Shown: positions 59,574 to 64,000 of the stretch, in pieces
Layout: each line of letters starts with the position of its first letter
Numbering within the stretch: the stretch's first letter is position 1
Source: Nocardia sp. CY41
GTDB lineage: Bacteria; Actinomycetota; Actinomycetes; Mycobacteriales; Mycobacteriaceae
Length of the DNA: 64,000 bases
Assembly: GCF_009829325.1 (NCBI RefSeq)
Contig: NZ_VUOS01000009.1
Coordinates: 248,001 to 312,000, forward strand
Direction: 5' to 3'
The notes under the pieces: generated by a model
What the model was told of the DNA's origin: nothing
Seen by the model: the letters and a program-made list of their open reading frames with translations, nothing else
The model's database searches: none
Made by a program: the position numbers and the translations under genes

Positions 59574-60728
59574 ATGCAAGACAATGCTGTTCACACACGA
59601 GACGGTGAATCCGGGGAGGACCGGCCGACAGCGGTCACCGGCATCCTCGAGATCACCCACAACCACGCCTCCTTGCACGTCGACGGTTACCTGCCCGGAC
59701 CACACGACGCTCATGTACCGGCGCGTACGGTCCGCGAATACGGACTGCGCCGCGGCGACACCGTCACCGGCGCGATCGGCCCCAAGCGTGACGGCGCCAG
59801 ACGAGCACCGCTGGTTCGGATCGAGGGCATCAACGGCCTGCCACCCGGCAACGCCGCGGCGCGACCACACTTCCCCGACCTGGTGCCCATCTATCCGCAG
59901 GACCGCCTCCGTCTGGAAACCGAGCCGCATGAGCTGACCACTCGCGCCACCGATCTGGTCATGCCGATCGGCAAGGGCCAGCGCGCCTTGGTCGTCGCAC
60001 CACCGAAGGCGGGCAAAACCACTGTGCTGCAGTCCATTGCGCACGGCATCGCCAAGAATCATCCCGAATGCCAGCTGATGCTGGTATTGGTCGGGGAACG
60101 CCCGGAAGAGGTGACCGACCTGTCCCGCACGGTGCCTGCCGAGGTCGCCGCCGCGACCTTCGACCAGCCCGCGCACGAACACATCGCGCTCGCCGAGTTG
60201 GCCATCGAACGCGCCAAACGCCTTGTCGAGATGGGCCGCGACGTCGTCGTACTGCTGGACTCGCTGACCCGGCTGGCCCGTTCCTACAACTCGGCGGCCC
60301 CCGGGTCCGGCCGCATCCTCTCCGGTGGCGTGGACGCGGGCGCGCTCGCGCCACCGAAGAGATTCCTCGGCGCCGCACGCAATATCGAGGACGGCGGTTC
60401 CCTCACCATCATCGCCACCGCATTGGTCGAGACCGGCTCGCTGGCAGACACCGTCATCTTCGAGGAGTACAAGGGAACCGGAAACGCCGAGCTGAAACTC
60501 GATCGGCATCTCGCCGACCGCCGTCTGTTCCCGGCGATCGACATCGATCGTTCGAGCACGCGCAAGGAGGAACTGCTGCTGTCCACCGACGAACTGGCCG
60601 CCACTCGATCCCTGCGCAAGACCCTCGCGGGCCGCGACCCCCAGCAAGCGCTCGAACTGCTGGTGACCGGCCTCGGACAGACCGGGACCAACCTCGACTT
60701 CCTCACCCGGATCCGCACCGCGAGCTGA
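59574..60728 (+). CDS. Short Rho-type transcription termination factor (paralogue)
   Basis: This 384-residue hexameric RNA helicase-like protein has an OB-fold RNA-binding domain (residues 20-90) and a complete RecA-type ATPase. The ATPase shows IGKGQRALVVAPPKAGKTT (Walker A, 133-150), VVVLLDSLTRLARSYN (224-239), GAARNIEDGGSLTIIATAL and FEEYKGTGNAEL. The long N-terminal insertion of actinobacterial Rho (about 600 residues in Mycobacterium) is absent. The usual FGFLR RNA-contact strand is missing (HNHASLHVDGYLPG), and the D of the DERPEEV box is Gly (VGERPEEV) while the catalytic Glu remains. It is probably a second Rho with a special role; the main rho gene would lie elsewhere. Confidence 0.85.
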   Translation: MQDNAVHTRDGESGEDRPTAVTGILEITHNHASLHVDGYLPGPHDAHVPARTVREYGLRRGDTVTGAIGPKRDGARRAPLVRIEGINGLPPGNAAARPHFPDLVPIYPQDRLRLETEPHELTTRATDLVMPIGKGQRALVVAPPKAGKTTVLQSIAHGIAKNHPECQLMLVLVGERPEEVTDLSRTVPAEVAAATFDQPAHEHIALAELAIERAKRLVEMGRDVVVLLDSLTRLARSYNSAAPGSGRILSGGVDAGALAPPKRFLGAARNIEDGGSLTIIATALVETGSLADTVIFEEYKGTGNAELKLDRHLADRRLFPAIDIDRSSTRKEELLLSTDELAATRSLRKTLAGRDPQQALELLVTGLGQTGTNLDFLTRIRTAS

Positions 60729-60780
60729 GCCGGCGCATCCCGGACACCGGCGTCGTCGAGTCCGGTTTCCGGGGTCGCCT

Positions 60781-61067
60781 CATCCGACGATCGCGGTCAG
60801 ATCGAGGTTGGTGAGCCGTTCCTGGCCGGAGAAGATGTCGATGGCGGCGATCCGGCCGTGGTGAAGGTGAAGCCGATGATCGAGAACGGGTTGCCGTGGA
60901 GGGTGTTGACCAGTCCGACGCTGCCGTTGACGACTGCGGGGTGGATGTGCAAGGGGTGGCCCTGCGCTGGAAGGTCTCGGCTCGTCCGGCGGCGGCGCCG
61001 CGAATGGCGCGCATCGTTTCGCCGGCGTCGGCGTGCAACAGCGCCAGGCCCACCGCAGCGGCGAGCG
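60781..61067 (-). pseudogene. Remnant of a sigma-70 family factor (SnoaL-like C-terminus)
   Basis: Three frames on the minus strand join to ADAGETMRAIRGAAAG and AETFQRRATP, then HPAVVNGSVGLVNTLHGNPF and FSIIGFTFTTAG, then RIAAIDIFSGQERLTNLDL ending at 60781. This is the tail of a SigJ-like sigma factor. At least two frameshifts (near 60860 and 60958) and loss of the whole sigma core show decay. Confidence 0.6.
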
Positions 61068-61201
61068 TGGGCCATGCCCGTGTTCTTCGCCGCCGCCACC
61101 CTTCGCCGCTCGCGCCTGGCTGCCCCGAGGCGGCTATGCCGAACCGTGGACGCCGGCAGCTCGACCGTCGGTGGTGGGGCGCGCGTGAGTGCGTCGGCGG
61201 C

Positions 61202-61894
61202 TCAGCCGTTTCGTGCCGAACCGCTGACACGCGCGACGATCGCATCGAGCGCCAGATCCATCGCGTAGTCGAATTCCGCCTGGCTGTCGAACCGGGCCAA
61301 GTACGGAGCAGCTTCGGCCACGGCCGGCAGTCCGGATTGTTCCAGGGTCGTCCGACGGGCGGCGATGCCGGCGGTGTCGCTGGTTCCGTAGGTGGGACCC
61401 GCGCTGACTTCGCGCAGCAGAGTGCCGATGAGCGTGGCCAACATCGTCCGCAAGAGATGAACCGCTTCCTCCGAGTCGCACCCCGCGGCGCGCAGCACCT
61501 CCAGGACGGCTTGGATCGGCGACAAGCCCTCCACTGATCCCAGCTGCCGTGTGAGTACCAGCGCGGCGGCCGCGGGATGCCGCAGAGCGCGATCGCGGAA
61601 CGCCTCCGCGATGGCGCGCAGATCACTGCGGAGGTCACCGCTGAGCGCGGGCAACTCGATCGAGCCCAAAAGATGCTCGGCTACCGCATCCAGTAACCCG
61701 TCTTTCCCGTCGACGTGGTTGTACAGGCTTTTCGGATCGACTCCGAGCGCGCGCGCGACCGCTCGGATACCCACCGCCCCGACACCGTCGCTGCCGATCA
61801 CGTCGAGGGTCGCCTCGACGATCGCCGCACGGGTGAGCTGTCCCGCGCCTTTCGGAGGTCGTCCGCGGCGCGTCGAGGGAGCTCGGCTGGTCAT
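61202..61894 (-). CDS. TetR-family regulator
   Basis: This 230-residue regulator has a basic N-terminus (RRGRPPKGAGQLTRAAIVEATLDVIGSDGVGAVGIRAVARALGVDPKSLYNHVDGKDGLLDAVAEHLL), the TetR DNA-binding domain, and a TetR_C-type ligand domain. ATG 61894 is chosen; the frame upstream crosses the operators and is not coding. It is divergent from an MBL-fold gene, whose operon it probably controls. Confidence 0.85.
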   Translation of the reverse strand: MTSRAPSTRRGRPPKGAGQLTRAAIVEATLDVIGSDGVGAVGIRAVARALGVDPKSLYNHVDGKDGLLDAVAEHLLGSIELPALSGDLRSDLRAIAEAFRDRALRHPAAAALVLTRQLGSVEGLSPIQAVLEVLRAAGCDSEEAVHLLRTMLATLIGTLLREVSAGPTYGTSDTAGIAARRTTLEQSGLPAVAEAAPYLARFDSQAEFDYAMDLALDAIVARVSGSARNG

Positions 61895-61925
61895 GTCGTC
61901 ATTCTGCCGCACCCCTCTTGATTTA

Positions 61926-61976
61926 ATCCACATCGTGGATATAGCGTCGGAGCCACACCAAACCCACACCGTGGAT
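61926..61976. promoter_or_regulatory. Two copies of a TetR operator
   Basis: ATCCAC-ATC-GTGGAT at 61926-61940 is a perfect inverted repeat. CCCAC-ACC-GTGGAT at 61963-61976 is a near copy in the same orientation, 36 bases away centre to centre. Both lie between the tetR start and the MBL-fold gene start. Confidence 0.7.
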
Positions 61977-61989
61977 ATCGGAGTCCGAC

Positions 61990-63099
61990 ATGCGTTTCCC
62001 CTGGGGAACCTCCGACGTCGCCGATCTTCGGACCGTCGGAGACCACATCGACACCTTCACCGATCTCGCCCACGCAGACGGCGGCCCGGGCGCGCGCCTA
62101 CAACTGGCTCGCGCCCAGGCCATGGCGTTCCGCCGAGAGTTCCCGAGCACCGGCACCCCCGACAGCGTCACCACCTGCGATCTGGTGACATTGCCGTATC
62201 CGACCCGATTCGGACTGTTCCGCGCCTCCCGCGCGATCACGCCGTTCCTGTCGATCACCAACCGCATGCTGGTGATCCGCTGGCATGATTCCGACGGCCG
62301 CCGCCGCACGCTGCTGTTCGAACCCTCGGACGTCGAACTGGGGCGTTACACACCGTATTTCGACAATCTCGCCCGCCGCACCCCGGCCGTGATCGAACGG
62401 CGCATGGTCCGCGAGCACGGCACGGTGCAAGCGCATCTGTCGCGCCTGGGGATCGCGCCGGAGGAGGTCGACTACCTGATGTTCGACCACCTGCACACGC
62501 AAGATCTGCGGCGGTGGATCGGCACCACGGCCCATCAGGACGACCTCGGCACCACACCGGCGGCGATCTTCCCCAACGCGAAGGTCGTCGTCCAGCGCGA
62601 CGAGCTGGTCGGCATGGCCGAGCTGCATCCGCTGCAGAAGCCGTGGTACCAGCCCGCCACCTATCGTGACGTGCCCGCGGAGGCGTTCCTGCCCATCGAC
62701 GGCTCGGTCGTCCTCGGCCCCGGTGTCGCCGTGGTCAAGACGCCGGGCCACGTGTTCGGTAACCAGAGCCTCGTGCTCAACACCTCGACCGGGATCTGGG
62801 TCAGCAGCGAGAACGTGATCGCGACCGAAGCGCTGACACCGGAACACTCCCGGATGCCCGGCCTGGCGCGCTGGGCACAGCAATGGCAGCAGGAGGTGGT
62901 GCTCAACGCGAACACGATCGAGACCACCGCCGATCAATACAACTCGGTCGTCCTCGAGAAGACGCTGGCCGACCGCAGCCAAACCGACGCACGCTTCCTA
63001 CAGTTCTTCCCCTCCAGCGAACTCACCGGCGTGTGGACCAACCCGGGCACCCACCCCACCTTCCACCACGGCCACATCACCCACGGCCCGCAGCGTTGA
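61990..63099 (+). CDS. MBL-fold metallohydrolase-like protein
   Basis: This 369-residue protein has a metallo-beta-lactamase-like fold. A metal-site-like FDHLHTQDLRRW lies near residue 164 in place of the canonical HxHxDH, and a second His is in KTPGHVFGNQSLVL near 250. The N-terminal 80 residues and an insertion after the metal site are not recognised. ATG 61990 follows the TetR operators by 14 bases. It is the first gene of an operon with an NTF2-like and a VOC-like gene; the substrate is unknown. Confidence 0.65.
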   Translation: MRFPWGTSDVADLRTVGDHIDTFTDLAHADGGPGARLQLARAQAMAFRREFPSTGTPDSVTTCDLVTLPYPTRFGLFRASRAITPFLSITNRMLVIRWHDSDGRRRTLLFEPSDVELGRYTPYFDNLARRTPAVIERRMVREHGTVQAHLSRLGIAPEEVDYLMFDHLHTQDLRRWIGTTAHQDDLGTTPAAIFPNAKVVVQRDELVGMAELHPLQKPWYQPATYRDVPAEAFLPIDGSVVLGPGVAVVKTPGHVFGNQSLVLNTSTGIWVSSENVIATEALTPEHSRMPGLARWAQQWQQEVVLNANTIETTADQYNSVVLEKTLADRSQTDARFLQFFPSSELTGVWTNPGTHPTFHHGHITHGPQR

Positions 63100-63113
63100 G
63101 GAGAGAGCAACCG

Positions 63114-63677
63114 ATGTCGCCACGTTTCACCTTGCCCCCCGAACCCGTTCTGCGCGCTCGCGAGAAACTCGTCCTCGATCACTTCCACGACGAAGTGGCC
63201 CAGGACTGGGACGCCACCCTGGCGACGTTCCCGCACCCGCATTACGAGCTGATCGCGCCGATGGTCGTCCACGACGGCGAGGAGGACGTGCGCGGCTACT
63301 ATCGCGACACCCGACGCGCCTTTCCCGACCAAGACCACGAGATCATCGCCCTGCGGCACAGTCACGACGCGGTGATCGTCGAATTCTGGTTACTGGGAAC
63401 ACATTCCGGGCCGCTCGGAAAGATCCCGCCGACCGGGTCGACCCACCGGACCAGGATGACGGCCTACTTCGTCTTCGACGAGCACGAGAACCTGGCGACC
63501 GAACGGATCTACTTCGATCAGCTCACCGTCCTGAAGCAACTGCTGGGCGGGCTGGACAAACGCAGGCCCCGCGGCCTGCTCACCCTCGCCCGCGCCCTCG
63601 CCGGAGCCGCCGCCACGACCGGAAACGAACCGGACCCGCGCCTGCTGGCCACCACACCGCCCGACCTCGGCGACTGA
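63114..63677 (+). CDS. NTF2/SnoaL-like protein
   Basis: This 187-residue protein is a nuclear-transport-factor-2-like fold of the SnoaL/ester-cyclase group: an N-terminal helix ending FHDEVAQDWDATLATF, a conserved HPHYELI turn and a curved sheet (EIIALRHSHDAVIVEFWLLGTH, THRTRMTAYFVFDEHENLATERIYFD). ATG 63114 has GAGGAGAGAG upstream and lies 14 bases after the MBL gene. Binding of a small hydrophobic substrate is likely, but a reaction cannot be assigned. Confidence 0.75.
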   Translation: MSPRFTLPPEPVLRAREKLVLDHFHDEVAQDWDATLATFPHPHYELIAPMVVHDGEEDVRGYYRDTRRAFPDQDHEIIALRHSHDAVIVEFWLLGTHSGPLGKIPPTGSTHRTRMTAYFVFDEHENLATERIYFDQLTVLKQLLGGLDKRRPRGLLTLARALAGAAATTGNEPDPRLLATTPPDLGD

Positions 63678-63713
63678 CCGCCACTCCCACCCGATAGAAC
63701 GCAGGAGAAGACC

Positions 63714-64000
63714 GTGACAATGCGCGCCGCCGCGCAGCGACCGCGGGACAAAGCGGCCACCGGCAAGATCGTCTTGTCCTTCGCCGACGCGCACACCGAG
63801 CCGCATCCGACCCCCGATCCGGTGGCCACCATCGAGCTCCGCGACCGAGCCCTCGCCGCCCGATTCACCGTCGGACAGGAAGGCCGCATCGGTGGCTCCG
63901 ACGGCCGATTCGCCTACCTGCAGACCGAGCACCAGCCCGGCACCGTCATCGAGATCTCCGACGTCGGGGGCGCCAAGAAGTTCGTCTTCGACCTGGTGAA
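63714..64000 (+). CDS. Partial VOC-like (glyoxalase-fold) protein, cut by the window end
   Basis: From GTG 63714 (or ATG 63720) the frame stays open to the window edge for 95 codons. It has an N-terminal tail, a repetitive TEPHPTPDPVATIELRDRA segment, then GRFAYLQTEHQPGTVIEISDVGG, which resembles the last strands of a VOC-superfamily domain, and FVFDLV. The typical first VOC module is absent or greatly shortened, so this may be a fusion or a different fold. It follows the NTF2-like gene by 36 bases with GGAGAAGACC as ribosome site. Confidence 0.5.
   Translation, partial: MTMRAAAQRPRDKAATGKIVLSFADAHTEPHPTPDPVATIELRDRALAARFTVGQEGRIGGSDGRFAYLQTEHQPGTVIEISDVGGAKKFVFDLV

Overview
This is a high-GC chromosomal segment from an actinomycete, most likely Nocardia or a close relative in the Mycobacteriales. 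The placement rests on four things: the order of a response-regulator-like gene followed by nuoA to nuoN, as in Mycobacterium; a TIGR00027-type methyltransferase; a conservon (cvnA-D); and an XRE/DUF6879 pair. The genus is an inference and no rRNA or tRNA gene is present to test it.

Layout. 1-3567: a GAF-domain regulator, a DUF779 protein and a GabD2-type aldehyde dehydrogenase. 3824-7575: a complete conservon (sensor ATPase, roadblock protein, DUF742 protein, small GTPase). 7623-14060: a membrane protein, a Nudix hydrolase, an HxlR regulator divergent from a thioesterase and MFS exporter, then a BlaI / M56 peptidase / AlkZ-like operon. 14188-15429: DNA polymerase IV with a LexA (SOS) box on its start codon. 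15484-21366: a Calvin-cycle operon (cbbL, cbbS, cbbX, fructose bisphosphatase, phosphoribulokinase) with divergent cbbR. 21433-25888: a methyltransferase and a three-gene FHA / membrane / flavoprotein cluster. 26030-42776: a response-regulator-like gene and the NADH dehydrogenase I operon. Within it nuoH and nuoI are one reading frame and nuoC carries an apparent one-base insertion.

42841-53487 is accessory: an XRE trio, a TetR/hydrolase pair, a subtilase, an HdeD-like protein, a frameshifted maltokinase-cap protein, a long coiled-coil protein, and an oxidoreductase paired with an ECF41/SigJ sigma factor. 53488-61100 looks rearranged. It holds a 5'-truncated MFS gene, a perfect 15-bp inverted repeat, a tyrosine recombinase, an ATP-dependent DNA ligase, decayed pieces of a PPOX/F420-type gene and of a sigma factor, and a short second-type Rho. 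61202-64000 is a TetR-controlled catabolic-looking cluster (MBL-fold enzyme, NTF2-like protein, and a VOC-like gene cut by the window edge).

How the parts work together. The cbb operon supplies the two Calvin-cycle-specific enzymes plus the Rubisco activase, which suggests a capacity for autotrophic or CO2-supplemented growth. Complex I supplies the main respiratory NADH entry. Most of the rest is local regulator-plus-target pairs whose operators can be seen as inverted repeats in the divergent intergenic gaps.
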